This document shows positions 1 to 8,165 of a DNA stretch of 64,000 bases, piece by piece. A program made the position numbers and the translations under genes. A model generated the notes under the pieces. It had not been told where the DNA came from. It worked only from the letters and a program-made list of their open reading frames with translations, and ran no database searches. The stretch's first letter is position 1; every line of letters starts with the position of its first letter. The stretch covers positions 250,396-314,395 of the forward strand of contig NZ_CWGJ01000025.1 of the NCBI RefSeq assembly GCF_900000175.1. Reading direction: 5' to 3'. Origin of the DNA: Estrella lausannensis. GTDB lineage: Bacteria > Chlamydiota > Chlamydiia > Chlamydiales > Criblamydiaceae.

Positions 1-1
1 C

Positions 2-673
2 TGGGAGCAATACCGAAAGGCGATGCTTCCGGAAAGTCACCCTGCAAAGAAGTTTCTCAGCGCTATTTTCAAATCGAGAAGGGTGACGAAGTCATTGAAG
101 GAGATTCGGGCCGCGGGGTTTATAATGAGGGAGGAGCAGACAAACGGTCTTGTGACTTGCTCCCACCCCGATATGTCGGGATATTTTTTCGATCTCACCT
201 TGGATAATTACGTCGGCATGAAAGCGCCTAAAAAGTACAAGCTGGCCTACGAGAGGATGAGCCTTTTGGCTGCCTGGATTAAACAAAAGGGGCTTGAGGA
301 TATCTTCTGTCTTGCCAAGATGTGGTCCTTTCTTCTCCCTCCAGCGCCGCCAAGCAACTGGTGGCTTCAGGGCGATCGCAAGATTTTGGCGATTGTCCGG
401 GAGGATTTAAGGGAGTTGCCCTCCAAAGTCAGTTTGGCTCAGTGGAGCGAGCCTCTGGACTTTAAAATAGTGGAAAGTCTTTTTCAGCTCTCTAAAGAGA
501 CCGGTCTTCTTTTGCAGAGCGGAAAACTTCATTTCACCAGAGACGAAAAGATTGTCATATCACCCTATTGCCAGCTTAATAGCAGCAAAAAAAACATGCT
601 AACCTTTACGGGACATCTTCATAAGGATCTCCACCAATTTAGCGTCGCGGTGATCAATCGGCTCTATTCCTGA
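2..673 (+). CDS. Hypothetical protein, 5' end outside the window
   Basis: The reading frame is open from the window edge to a TGA at 671-673. An ATG at 23 exists, but seven codons before it are also open and no ribosome site is visible, so the gene probably begins outside the window. The visible 223 residues look soluble, with no signal peptide or membrane segment. A Trp/Pro-rich stretch (LPPAPPSNWWLQ) lies near residue 117. I do not recognise the family. The gene ends 11 bases from the end of convergent pgsA, with no obvious terminator between them. Confidence 0.7.
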   Translation, partial: WEQYRKAMLPESHPAKKFLSAIFKSRRVTKSLKEIRAAGFIMREEQTNGLVTCSHPDMSGYFFDLTLDNYVGMKAPKKYKLAYERMSLLAAWIKQKGLEDIFCLAKMWSFLLPPAPPSNWWLQGDRKILAIVREDLRELPSKVSLAQWSEPLDFKIVESLFQLSKETGLLLQSGKLHFTRDEKIVISPYCQLNSSKKNMLTFTGHLHKDLHQFSVAVINRLYS

Positions 674-684
674 AGGTTAAAATC

Positions 685-1209
685 TTACTTAGAGGAGTTT
701 TTTTGCAGCACTGTTGAAAAGGCAAAGGTGTACCAGAGCTCAAAAAGAGCCAAAATGCCCAGGCATAAAAATACAACATAGACAGGGAAGGGGATAGCCA
801 TATTGCAGGCCAGCAGAAGGAATGTCCCCAGCTGAAGGGCAGTGGTGACTTTGCCAAAGAAAATCGCTCTGATCGGATAGTCTTTAAGACTTTTCTTGTA
901 CAGCAGGTAGAAAGCGAACAGCACGATCGCAAAGTCCCTAGAAAGCATCAAGAGCGCCTCCAGAACGGATACCGACCCTTCGAGAATAAAACAGACAAGG
1001 CCGATCATGACAAAAAATTTATCGCCGATCGGATCCAGGGTCGTTCCCCATTTTGATATCCAGCTGAGTTTCCTAGCCAGAAAGCCGTCCAGGAAGTCGG
1101 TCAGCCCGGCTAAAAAAATCGCCAGCAGGCGCACCGATTGCTGATCGGAGAACAGAAGAAGACTCAGGAAGATCCGGCTCACCGAGAGAAGGTTTGGCAG
1201 GTGATGCAT
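685..1209 (-). CDS. pgsA: CDP-alcohol phosphatidyltransferase (PgsA-like)
   Basis: This membrane enzyme of the CDP-alcohol phosphatidyltransferase family probably makes phosphatidylglycerol phosphate from CDP-diacylglycerol and glycerol-3-phosphate. The family signature D-G-x2-A-R-x8-G-x3-D-x3-D is complete: DGFLAR, then G, D and D in the following GTTLDPIGD. Four to five hydrophobic segments follow. The length of 174 residues suits the family. The ATG at 1209 overlaps the TGA of the upstream dedA-type gene as TGATG, so the two are translationally coupled; a TTG one codon earlier is the alternative start. Another CDP-alcohol acceptor cannot be excluded from sequence alone. Confidence 0.85.
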   Translation of the reverse strand: MHHLPNLLSVSRIFLSLLLFSDQQSVRLLAIFLAGLTDFLDGFLARKLSWISKWGTTLDPIGDKFFVMIGLVCFILEGSVSVLEALLMLSRDFAIVLFAFYLLYKKSLKDYPIRAIFFGKVTTALQLGTFLLLACNMAIPFPVYVVFLCLGILALFELWYTFAFSTVLQKNSSK

Positions 1210-1838
1210 CAAGGTTCAACTCCCTCTTTTCTAAGCCGGCGCCTTGTGATGATCGCCATCAGGAGGAAAGTGCCCAAAAGAAGAGCGATAAGGCAGATAA
1301 CCAGCCTGTTGTAGGCTACGAAAATACTAAACAATTCCTCACGATTTTCCGCGAAGAAATACCCCAGGCTAAAAAGTGCTGTCACTGAAAGCAGGCACCC
1401 GGCTCCATCACGGAGGACGAATTTCAGGAAAGGCATTTGGCAAAATCCTGACGTCATGAAAAGGGCGTTTCTAACCCCTCCTGGAATAAAACGGCCAATC
1501 AGGAACAGGAAGATGCCGAATTTTTCCTGCAGTTTTTTTAGGTTCTCAACCCGTTTGGGAGTGATCCAGTTTTTGAAAGGGCGCATGGTGAATAGCCTGG
1601 GCCCTAAAATTCTTCCCAGCCAGTAGGCTTCCCAGCCTGCAAGGATACAGCCGGCAAGTAAAAAGAGGTAGAGACGGCTTAAGTGATCCTGAACATAAAG
1701 GCTGCCGAGGACGCCCCCGGAAATCACGATCAGATCCAGGCTGAAGGGAATATTGAGGCCAGCTAGGAGTAGCATGGTGAAAAAAATCCAGTAGGCATTT
1801 GGGGCAGCTTCAGCTATGGCCGAAAAGAGATCTTCCAT
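1209..1838 (-). CDS. DedA family inner-membrane protein
   Basis: This is a polytopic membrane protein of the DedA / SNARE-associated (VTT) family. Members are thought to move lipids across the cytoplasmic membrane and support membrane homeostasis. The family motif is seen as GRFIPGGVRNALFMTSGF around residues 115-132, preceded by the EAYWLGRILG segment, and several hydrophobic helices span the protein. The length of 209 residues is typical. It sits between mscS (4-base gap) and pgsA (overlap), which fits an envelope/lipid operon. The exact substrate is unknown. Confidence 0.88.
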   Translation of the reverse strand: MEDLFSAIAEAAPNAYWIFFTMLLLAGLNIPFSLDLIVISGGVLGSLYVQDHLSRLYLFLLAGCILAGWEAYWLGRILGPRLFTMRPFKNWITPKRVENLKKLQEKFGIFLFLIGRFIPGGVRNALFMTSGFCQMPFLKFVLRDGAGCLLSVTALFSLGYFFAENREELFSIFVAYNRLVICLIALLLGTFLLMAIITRRRLRKEGVEP

Positions 1839-1842
1839 CGCT

Positions 1843-2931
1843 CTATTCCCCGGGCGTGCCTTTCATTTCGACAACGACCGGTTTGCTGACGTCGATTCCT
1901 AAGGTGCCCGCAGCTATGTCGGCTCCGTGTGCGAGGAATATGCTTTTAGCTTCAATCAGAACCCTTTGTTTGACGCGCTTAAACTCTTCGGCGCTTGCAA
2001 CTTTCACATAGGCGAAAAGATCGATGTTGATATCGCTCTTGTCAAAACCTGAAAAATGCACCTCAAGTCTTTGGAAAGGGTCGATATTGGGGTGAGTTGC
2101 CAATTGCTGTTTCAAAGCGGCGACTAAAGGTTCAAGATTGGAAAAATCGCGAAGCTGTATGGTCAAGGTTTCCTTAAGCAGGCGGTGGCTGCGTTTGGAG
2201 GGGGTGATCAGGATCACTTGGGAGAACATCGAGTTGGGTATGTGAACCGGTTGCTTTTCGCTGTCGGTGATTTTAGTCAGGTACCAACCGATCTCTTCAA
2301 CATGCCCTTCGATGTTGCGTTCATGGATCCTGATGGTGTCTCCCACAGAGAACGGCTTAGTGAGATAGATGACCAGGCCGCCAAAAAAGTTCGCGGTGAA
2401 GTCTTTTGTCGCAAAACCGACAACGGCTCCGCTGATGCCTCCGATCGTGAGCAGGACGCTCGCGTCATATCCGAGAGCCTTCAGCATCATGATCAGCGCT
2501 ATAAAAACAGCAAGAGCTGTCACGAGCTTGTTCAGGGTGTCGATCTGCGCCAGGCTGACACCGTACATGCCTCTGCGGACTCTCTCTTTGATGACTTCAA
2601 GGTAGACTTTTTTTATTCTGAAATAGGTCCACAACAGGAACGGGACTAAAATGACCGGCAAGGCCGTATGAAGCGGCGGCAGGGAAGCCTCTTCATTGAA
2701 AGCCTTGTCAAGAGCTGTAGATGCGCTGTAGACGATCAAAGACAGCAAAAAAAGATAAACCGGCAAGCCGAGTGACGAGGCGATTTCCACGAGATGGCTC
2801 CGGTGGCTTTTTTCTGCCCGCGCTTTCAGCCGGAAGAGGCAGAAGGCGGACAGCACAAGTGCTGCCGCCATCGCGATCAAAGTTCCAATCTCTCCGGGGA
2901 GAGCGTTCAGTTTCTCCGTAAATTGAACCAT
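1843..2931 (-). CDS. mscS: MscS family mechanosensitive channel
   Basis: This small-conductance mechanosensitive channel family protein should release solutes when membrane tension rises. Three or four hydrophobic segments fill the first 150 residues. A glycine/alanine-rich pore helix follows (GGISGAVVGFATKDF, about residues 160-175), then the conserved FFGGLVIYLTKPFSVGD segment and a soluble beta/alpha C-terminal domain. At 362 residues it is between E. coli MscS and the larger homologs. It begins 28 bases after the gltX stop codon and runs into dedA and pgsA, so all four may share one transcript. Confidence 0.88.
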   Translation of the reverse strand: MVQFTEKLNALPGEIGTLIAMAAALVLSAFCLFRLKARAEKSHRSHLVEIASSLGLPVYLFLLSLIVYSASTALDKAFNEEASLPPLHTALPVILVPFLLWTYFRIKKVYLEVIKERVRRGMYGVSLAQIDTLNKLVTALAVFIALIMMLKALGYDASVLLTIGGISGAVVGFATKDFTANFFGGLVIYLTKPFSVGDTIRIHERNIEGHVEEIGWYLTKITDSEKQPVHIPNSMFSQVILITPSKRSHRLLKETLTIQLRDFSNLEPLVAALKQQLATHPNIDPFQRLEVHFSGFDKSDINIDLFAYVKVASAEEFKRVKQRVLIEAKSIFLAHGADIAAGTLGIDVSKPVVVEMKGTPGE

Positions 2932-2959
2932 CTAAGTTCCTCTGTTACTTTGCCTCGTC

Positions 2960-4480
2960 TTATTTCTGCAGCTTCTCTTTGAAAGCCGCGAGGTTTTTCT
3001 CATCCCAGCTCTTTTTCAGGAGGGATAAGTTTTTATTGGAGATGCCCCCTAAAAATTCGATGGCACCAAGCAGACGCACGCGGGTGCGGTCTTTGCCGAG
3101 GATTTCGACGGAGTCGAAAAGAGGCGGTCCTTGCTGTTTGCCCATCAGTGAACCGAAGAGCAGGCGCATCACGGTCTTTTTGTGATTGACCGAAAAAGCC
3201 TCAGCGACATCTTTGGAGGCTGTATGCATTCCATGACTGCCCCAGTCTTCAAGTTCATCCAGACGCCAGATGATGGTCTGGAGTATTGCCGCAGCCATTT
3301 GTTCATTGCCGTCTTTGATCTCCAGGAGCTCGTGCGTGTATTTCATGTGGGCGATGAAAAAGAAGTCACAAAGCTCCATGAACTCGCTGAAGGTTTTGAT
3401 ACGGGTATGTACCAGAGGCATCAGCTTTTTAATAAACGGATCATTAAAGCTCCACTCCCTGATCCTCTCCCAGAGTTTGTCCTCAGGAATGTTATTGATC
3501 AGGTATTGCTGGTTGAGCCATTCCAGTTTGTTGATGTCGAAAACGGCTCCTGAAACACCGATGCGTTTGGCATCAAATTCCTTAACGATCTCCTCCAGCG
3601 AGTAGATCTCCCTGTCGCCCGTCATGCTGTAGCCCATGAGCGTCAGGAAGTTAATGAATGCCTCGGGAAGAAATCCTGTGTCTCTGTAATAGAAGATCGA
3701 TGTCGGGTTTCTTCTCTTGGAGAGTTTTTTGCCATCGGTGCCAAGCAGCAGCGGCATATGCATGAAGGTGGGCGGCTCCCAACCGAAGTGTTCGTAAAGC
3801 AGCACGTGCTTGGGGGTTGAGCTCATCCATTCATCTCCCCGGATGACGTGGGTAATACCCATCAGGTGGTCGTCCACGACGTTGGCGAGGTGGTAGGTCG
3901 GGAAAGCGTCCGATTTCAGCAGCACCTGGTCATCGATGTCTGCCCAAGGGCAGGTGATGCGCCCTTTGATCGCGTCATGGTAGACACACTCGCCGGTGAG
4001 AGGTACTTTAAGGCGGATTACGTAAGGCATGCCTTTGGCTTCTCTCTCTTCGATCTCTTGCGGGCTTAAGTTGCGGCAGCGCCTGTCGTAGCCTTGCTTG
4101 CCTCCCTGCGCTTTGGATATCTCGCGCATCTCGACCAAGTCTTCGGCTGTGCAAAAACATTTGTAGGCTTTGCCACTGGCTAAAAGTTCAGCCACATATT
4201 TGCGGTAGATGTCTGTTCTCTCAGACTGGCGATAGGGACCGTAATCGCCACCGATTCCGGGGCCTTCATCCCAGTGAATACCGCACCATTTGAGCGCTTC
4301 GTAAATATTTTGTTCGTACTCGGGCCTGCTGCGGGTCTGGTCTGTGTCTTCAATCCTGAGGATGAATTTACCGCCATGGTGCCTGGCAAAGATCATGTTG
4401 AATAGGGCCATGTAAGCTGTACCTACATGAGGGTCGCCGGTTGGCGAAGGTGCGATGCGGACGCGGACTGGCATAATCAA
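2960..4480 (-). CDS. gltX: Glutamyl-tRNA synthetase
   Basis: This class I aminoacyl-tRNA synthetase charges tRNA with glutamate. The HIGH-type motif is at the N-terminus ([13 protein letters not shown], about residues 10-22) and the KMSKS-type motif is KKLSKRR near residue 253. The length of 506 residues is normal for bacterial GluRS. The ATG at 4480 is preceded by AAGGAACTTAATT, a usable ribosome site. A short palindromic repeat (R1) lies about 34 bases upstream and may overlap the promoter. In C. trachomatis gltX also sits close to euo and tsp, so the neighbourhood is conserved. Confidence 0.96.
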   Translation of the reverse strand: MIMPVRVRIAPSPTGDPHVGTAYMALFNMIFARHHGGKFILRIEDTDQTRSRPEYEQNIYEALKWCGIHWDEGPGIGGDYGPYRQSERTDIYRKYVAELLASGKAYKCFCTAEDLVEMREISKAQGGKQGYDRRCRNLSPQEIEEREAKGMPYVIRLKVPLTGECVYHDAIKGRITCPWADIDDQVLLKSDAFPTYHLANVVDDHLMGITHVIRGDEWMSSTPKHVLLYEHFGWEPPTFMHMPLLLGTDGKKLSKRRNPTSIFYYRDTGFLPEAFINFLTLMGYSMTGDREIYSLEEIVKEFDAKRIGVSGAVFDINKLEWLNQQYLINNIPEDKLWERIREWSFNDPFIKKLMPLVHTRIKTFSEFMELCDFFFIAHMKYTHELLEIKDGNEQMAAAILQTIIWRLDELEDWGSHGMHTASKDVAEAFSVNHKKTVMRLLFGSLMGKQQGPPLFDSVEILGKDRTRVRLLGAIEFLGGISNKNLSLLKKSWDEKNLAAFKEKLQK

Positions 4481-4513
4481 TTAAGTTCCTTACTTTCTTT
4501 AAATGCGATTAAT

Positions 4514-4542
4514 ATACCAAATTTTGAGACACTTTCGGTATA
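4514..4542. repeat. R1 palindromic repeat, short copy
   Basis: The element begins ATACC, ends GGTAT and contains TTTTGAGACACTTTC. It is the best short representative of the R1 family, found about fifteen times in spacers of this window. It lies about 34 bases upstream of the gltX start. Confidence 0.7.
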
Positions 4543-4592
4543 GATTCTAGAGAGTTGGAATTTGACTTTTCGGGATCCAACAAAGCCCACTT

Positions 4593-4634
4593 AGAGACTG
4601 TTAACGGAAAAATTCGAATTCGTTAACAGTCTCT
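4593..4634. repeat. R3 palindrome, short copy
   Basis: The arms AGAGACTGTTAACG (4593-4606) and CGTTAACAGTCTCT (4621-4634) are perfect 14-base inverted repeats around a 14-base loop. The same termini bound a much longer palindrome at 59796-59954. Confidence 0.75.
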
Positions 4635-4977
4635 TAGAGATTATCCACAGACTCAAATACTTCGTGCTATTTCAGCTTGCGGCAGTCTTTTAGCATATCC
4701 GGTACCGACTCTTAGCCACAACGGCAAAGTTGAGGCGCTTTCGGTATAACAGTCTCCACGAGAACATTGAAACGAACGATGGAATCGAATTTGTAAAACG
4801 ATCAGAAAAACACCGGTTGCGAGCTCCTATTTTCCCTGATTAGGCCAAAGTTTTCAATTTATTTCTCTAAGAAGCCTCCCGGCATAGTTTTTTGACAGGT
4901 GTCCGGTATCGTTAATTTTGATTTTAGGGAATGTAAAACCGGGCAAGGGATCAGGGAAAAACGATACGAGAAAAGTG

Positions 4978-5029
4978 TATACCGAAAGCATCTTGAGGGC
5001 CAGAGGGTTTTGACAGCCTTTCGGGATAC
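4978..5029. repeat. R1 palindromic repeat, full inverted copy
   Basis: A left half starting TATACCGAAAG and a right half ending CCTTTCGGGATAC face each other across about 20 bases. The copy is imperfect but clearly the same element as at 8088-8136. Confidence 0.7.
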
Positions 5030-5076
5030 GGGACGATAGCGGCCCGTACACATGTTGATAGTTGGGCGTCAGCTAG

Positions 5077-5138
5077 GAGCCTGTCTTATAACTCCATGGA
5101 GCAGTAAAGCATACTGATTTGAGTTTTAAGACAGGCTC
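5077..5138. repeat. R2 hairpin just downstream of tsp
   Basis: The arms GAGCCTGTCTTATAACTC (5077-5094) and GAGTTTTAAGACAGGCTC (5121-5138) pair with one mismatch. The hairpin starts nine bases past the tsp stop codon, so it could act as a transcript end, although no run of T follows. The inner AGCATACTGATTT is repeated exactly at 25319-25331. Confidence 0.7.
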
Positions 5139-5146
5139 TAAGGGCG

Positions 5147-7096
5147 TCAGGCAGCTTTCTTCTTCGATGCATCCATCAGGATAACCAGATCCTTCATCAG
5201 ATTCACCGCTTCGTTGAGCTGCAAGTCGTTTTGGCCAAAGTCTTCTTCTTCGCCTTCAACATGATCTTTCTTTTTCTTCAACTCTTTCAAAAACGTCTGG
5301 TAGTTTTTATTGTGCTTTAGGCGCCAGGAGGCGTTTTGTTTCAGAGTGTCAAGATACTGATCATAGATTGTAAGCTTGGGCTGGATGGTGCTTTTGTAGG
5401 CTAGCCGCACTTTTTCCCTCTGGAACGGAGGAATATCGGAGAGATCGTCATCAAAATTGGGTTTGATGGCGTCTTGCGGAAGGGGGTACTTGGAGAATTT
5501 TTCGCCCAGCTCGGATTCAGACAAAGGTCCAGGGAAAACAATATCGGCCAAAACACCTGTCAGCTGAGGGGTTTTGCCTGAGACGGTGTAATATCTGCCC
5601 CGGGTGACTTTGTATTCTCCTTCGGGATTGACCTGGTCGGCCTGAGGTATCAAGGTAAAAGTCTGAAATGACCCTTTTCCGTAGGTGTGGTCGTCGCCCA
5701 CGATCAGGGCTCTTCCATAATCTTGCAATGTCTGGGCGACAATTTCCGCCGCGGAGGCGCTAACCCTGTTCACCAGCACGATGAGCGGTCCATCCCACAC
5801 TTCCTTGCTCTCGATATTGCGCAGATGCTGCACAAACCCGCTGTTGTCTTTGATGGAGACAACGGTGCCGTTGCCAATGAAGAGTCCTGTGACGGCCACG
5901 GCTTGCGTCAGAAGCCCGCCCGAGTTATAGCGTAAATCTAAAATGACACCTTTAACCTTGTGCTCTTCCTTCAGCTTTTCGAGCTCCCTTGAGAGATCCT
6001 GGGCCGAAGAGCTGTCTGGGTCTTGGTAGAAAGTGTGGAGTTTCAGGTAGGCGATGATGCCGTCTCCGAAAGGTTCGTAGGAGACTTCATAGCGTGCCTC
6101 TTTAAGAACTACCTCCCCCCTGATAATGGTGATATCGAGTTTTTCCTCTTTTTTGTCGTCTTGCTCGCCCACTTCACGGATGACTGTCAGTACTACAGGG
6201 GTGTTCTCTTCGCCTCGTATCAGCTCGACCGCGTCGACAATGTCCATTCCGACTACAGGCTCGCCATTGACGGCGATGATTCTGTCTTTTGCTTTAAGCT
6301 CTTTGCTGTTCCAGGCGGGGCCTCCCTCCACAAGCTTTGTGACAGTAAAGCCGTTTAGATCGTCCCGAAGTTGCGCTCCAATTCCAAACAGGCGCTGCTG
6401 GACATTGATCATGAATTGTTTGGCCTCTTCCGGGGTAAAATAGGCTGTGTGCGTATCCAGTGCCGAGGCGGTGGCTTTTAAAATTTTTGTCAGGATCAGC
6501 TTGTTTCTTTGATCCTTGTTCTTATCGAGCAACTCCTCTTCATTTTTTGCCTGCCGCTTGTTGATGCGTTGGAGGGAGGTGTCTTTCAGGTCCTCAGTCA
6601 ATTGAGAGGCTGTCTCGACTTGCAAGGCTCTTATGCGTAGTATGCGGTTCTTAAGCTCATCGGTTGTCTTGACCCATTGCATGTCCTTAAACTCTTCCGG
6701 TAAGACATTTTTGGGGAGGTCGGAAAAGTCGATCTCTTTTTCAAGCTCATGGCGTCTTTCGATGGCATGCGTCATCGCGAGAAATATCTCGTTGAATGCC
6801 GTAAAATTGGCTTTCAGGTACTCCTGCGTGATTTTGCTCAGATATTCAGGAGAGGGGTCGAGCCACTCTTTGATATCGGATTCGATAAAGTAGGTCTTGG
6901 TCGGATCCAGCTCTTCGAGATAGTTTTTCAAAATACGCCCCATCAGCTCCGGATTGATCTCTTTTTCCGAGGCGTGCAATGAGAGCATCTCTTTGACTTT
7001 TTTCAAGGTCTTGTTTTCATCCAGATCCGGCAGCTTGGCGGAAAGAAGGGAGGATGACAAGATCAGGAGGAGGAGGAGGGATTTGTAAATTTTCAT
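5147..7096 (-). CDS. tsp: Tail-specific protease, S41 family (Tsp/Prc)
   Basis: This C-terminal processing protease (S41) is probably periplasmic and homologous to chlamydial Tsp (CT441). The chosen ATG at 7096 gives MKIYKSLLLLLILSSSLLSA, a typical signal peptide, with TAGGAAC just upstream; an in-frame ATG at 7159 would add 21 unlikely residues. A PDZ domain lies in the middle (GFTVTKLVEGGPAW, about residues 220-310). The catalytic serine is the second Ser of RVSASAAE (about residue 448) and the lysine is in YGKGSFQ, 26 residues later. The C-terminus is charged and helical (DUF3340-like). The length of 649 residues matches chlamydial Tsp. Confidence 0.93.
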   Translation of the reverse strand: MKIYKSLLLLLILSSSLLSAKLPDLDENKTLKKVKEMLSLHASEKEINPELMGRILKNYLEELDPTKTYFIESDIKEWLDPSPEYLSKITQEYLKANFTAFNEIFLAMTHAIERRHELEKEIDFSDLPKNVLPEEFKDMQWVKTTDELKNRILRIRALQVETASQLTEDLKDTSLQRINKRQAKNEEELLDKNKDQRNKLILTKILKATASALDTHTAYFTPEEAKQFMINVQQRLFGIGAQLRDDLNGFTVTKLVEGGPAWNSKELKAKDRIIAVNGEPVVGMDIVDAVELIRGEENTPVVLTVIREVGEQDDKKEEKLDITIIRGEVVLKEARYEVSYEPFGDGIIAYLKLHTFYQDPDSSSAQDLSRELEKLKEEHKVKGVILDLRYNSGGLLTQAVAVTGLFIGNGTVVSIKDNSGFVQHLRNIESKEVWDGPLIVLVNRVSASAAEIVAQTLQDYGRALIVGDDHTYGKGSFQTFTLIPQADQVNPEGEYKVTRGRYYTVSGKTPQLTGVLADIVFPGPLSESELGEKFSKYPLPQDAIKPNFDDDLSDIPPFQREKVRLAYKSTIQPKLTIYDQYLDTLKQNASWRLKHNKNYQTFLKELKKKKDHVEGEEEDFGQNDLQLNEAVNLMKDLVILMDASKKKAA

Positions 7097-7575
7097 AGTT
7101 CCTAAGCGGTTGTTGCATGGCGCGTTCATGAAAAATCTCATTCTACTCATCCCTACCAATTAGTTTTAACAACTATTTTATTACCTGGAGAGATGAGGGG
7201 GAAAGAGGGAGGAGGGGGGTTCCGGCCGCTTTCATGAGGGGTTGTGACTTTGGCCAAAAGATCGAGGCGGGGGGGATGGGCGGTATGCGATTGAAATCTC
7301 AAATTTTGACCTCGCCTTGGTATAAATGCCAGTTAACCAGCTTAAAAAATTGAGGTTGCGCAAAAAAAATGTAAAACCCCTATTGATTTCAATTCTTTTT
7401 TATGTATAATAGTATCTTTGAATTTTGTAAAACTGTCGTGTTTTGCAAGTTTTTTTTAAAATATTTCGCTGCCGATGCCTGTAATTTACACTCTAAGTCA
7501 TTGATGTTGTAGGTTGTATTGAAAAATAGCAGGTGTGGCGGCCATTAAAAGTTAATATTATGCAAGGAGGTCCAA
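7097..7575. other. Spacer between divergent tsp and euo
   Basis: This A+T-rich spacer separates divergent tsp and euo. It contains a degenerate R1 half (7300-7324, CAAATTTTGAC...GGTATA), the euo promoter and a euo leader of roughly 160 bases. No further gene is seen. Confidence 0.6.
7383..7410 (+). promoter_or_regulatory. Probable euo promoter (sigma-66 type)
   Basis: A TTGATT box (7383-7388) and a perfect TATAAT box (7405-7410) are separated by 16 bases. Transcription would start near 7417, leaving a leader of about 160 bases before the euo ATG. This is one of the clearest housekeeping-type promoters in the window. Confidence 0.65.
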
Positions 7576-8028
7576 ATGACTGAAGAAAACATGACGGGGA
7601 CTGTCGCAATAGAAAACCAGCAGGAAGCAGTTAAATGGGTTTCTATCACAGAAGCGGCTCGTCTTAACCGAGTCACCCGCCAGGCGATTTATATCGCGAT
7701 CAAATTGAAGAAACTGCGCGCCCGAAAAGAGGCGACAAGATGGACGATCCATCTTGATGATTTGGACGAGTACCGTAAACAAAAATACTCCCGTTCCAAG
7801 TCGATCTTTGATGGCGAGTTGATCTTTGACAACAACAGGGGCTATTACTCGGTAAATCAGGTAGCGCGCCTCCTGAAAGTGCCAGCCCAAAAGATTTATT
7901 ACGCCACAAGAACAGGCTATCTTAAAGCACAAAGAAAGGGTGCTGCCTGGGTTATTCACACGCAAGACCTGGAAGATTACAAAGCAAGCTATCTTCAGAA
8001 AAAGCGTAGAAAAACCAAAACCGTCTAA
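7576..8028 (+). CDS. euo: EUO-like early DNA-binding regulator
   Basis: This 150-residue protein has two excisionase/MerR-like helix-turn-helix units: VSITEAARLNRVTRQAIYIA (residues 22-41) and YSVNQVARLLKVPAQKIYYA (91-110). Each is followed by a tryptophan-containing wing and an acidic helix (IHLDDLDEY, IHTQDLEDY). The linker YSRSKSIFDGELIFDNN closely resembles chlamydial EUO as I recall it. EUO is expressed early in the developmental cycle and represses late genes. The tail KKRRKTKTV is basic. The start is firm: AAGGAGGT ends four bases before the ATG. The recJ-secDF context matches C. trachomatis CT446-CT448, supporting orthology. Confidence 0.92.
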   Translation: MTEENMTGTVAIENQQEAVKWVSITEAARLNRVTRQAIYIAIKLKKLRARKEATRWTIHLDDLDEYRKQKYSRSKSIFDGELIFDNNRGYYSVNQVARLLKVPAQKIYYATRTGYLKAQRKGAAWVIHTQDLEDYKASYLQKKRRKTKTV

Positions 8029-8087
8029 ATCTTCTTAAACGCTGCGCCAAAAAGCGGAGCCCTCTTTTTTAGGAAGGAGGGCAGAGT

Positions 8088-8136
8088 TATACCGAAAGTG
8101 TTTCAAAATCCAATATTTTGACATCCTTTCGGTATA
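8088..8136. repeat. R1 full palindrome between convergent euo and recJ
   Basis: The element opens TATACCGAAAGTG and closes TCCTTTCGGTATA, with near-perfect 12-base arms. It sits between the 3' ends of convergent euo and recJ, where a hairpin could terminate both transcripts. Confidence 0.8.
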
Positions 8137-8165
8137 TTGCCGGCAGAGTAGGCGCGAGGCGGTCT

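Larger units (their letters stand above)
4481..5146. other. Gene-free spacer rich in palindromic repeats (gltX-tsp)
   Basis: No convincing gene is present. The spacer holds an R1 short copy (4514-4542), an R3 palindrome (4593-4634), a degenerate R1 half (4725-4747), another weak one near 4884-4910, a full R1 inverted repeat (4978-5029) and an R2 hairpin (5077-5138). Small reading frames across 4854-5053 cover the repeats and are probably not translated. In Chlamydia this interval carries crpA, omcB and omcA. Confidence 0.7.

Noticed and set aside
4854-5053. Two overlapping 64-65-codon frames on the minus strand
   Set aside because: They read through an R1 palindrome and differ only by frame; no ribosome site or family resemblance is seen.
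4514-5138. CRISPR array suggested by repeated short palindromes
   Set aside because: The repeats are irregularly spaced, belong to three different families and lack unique equal-length spacers or cas genes.
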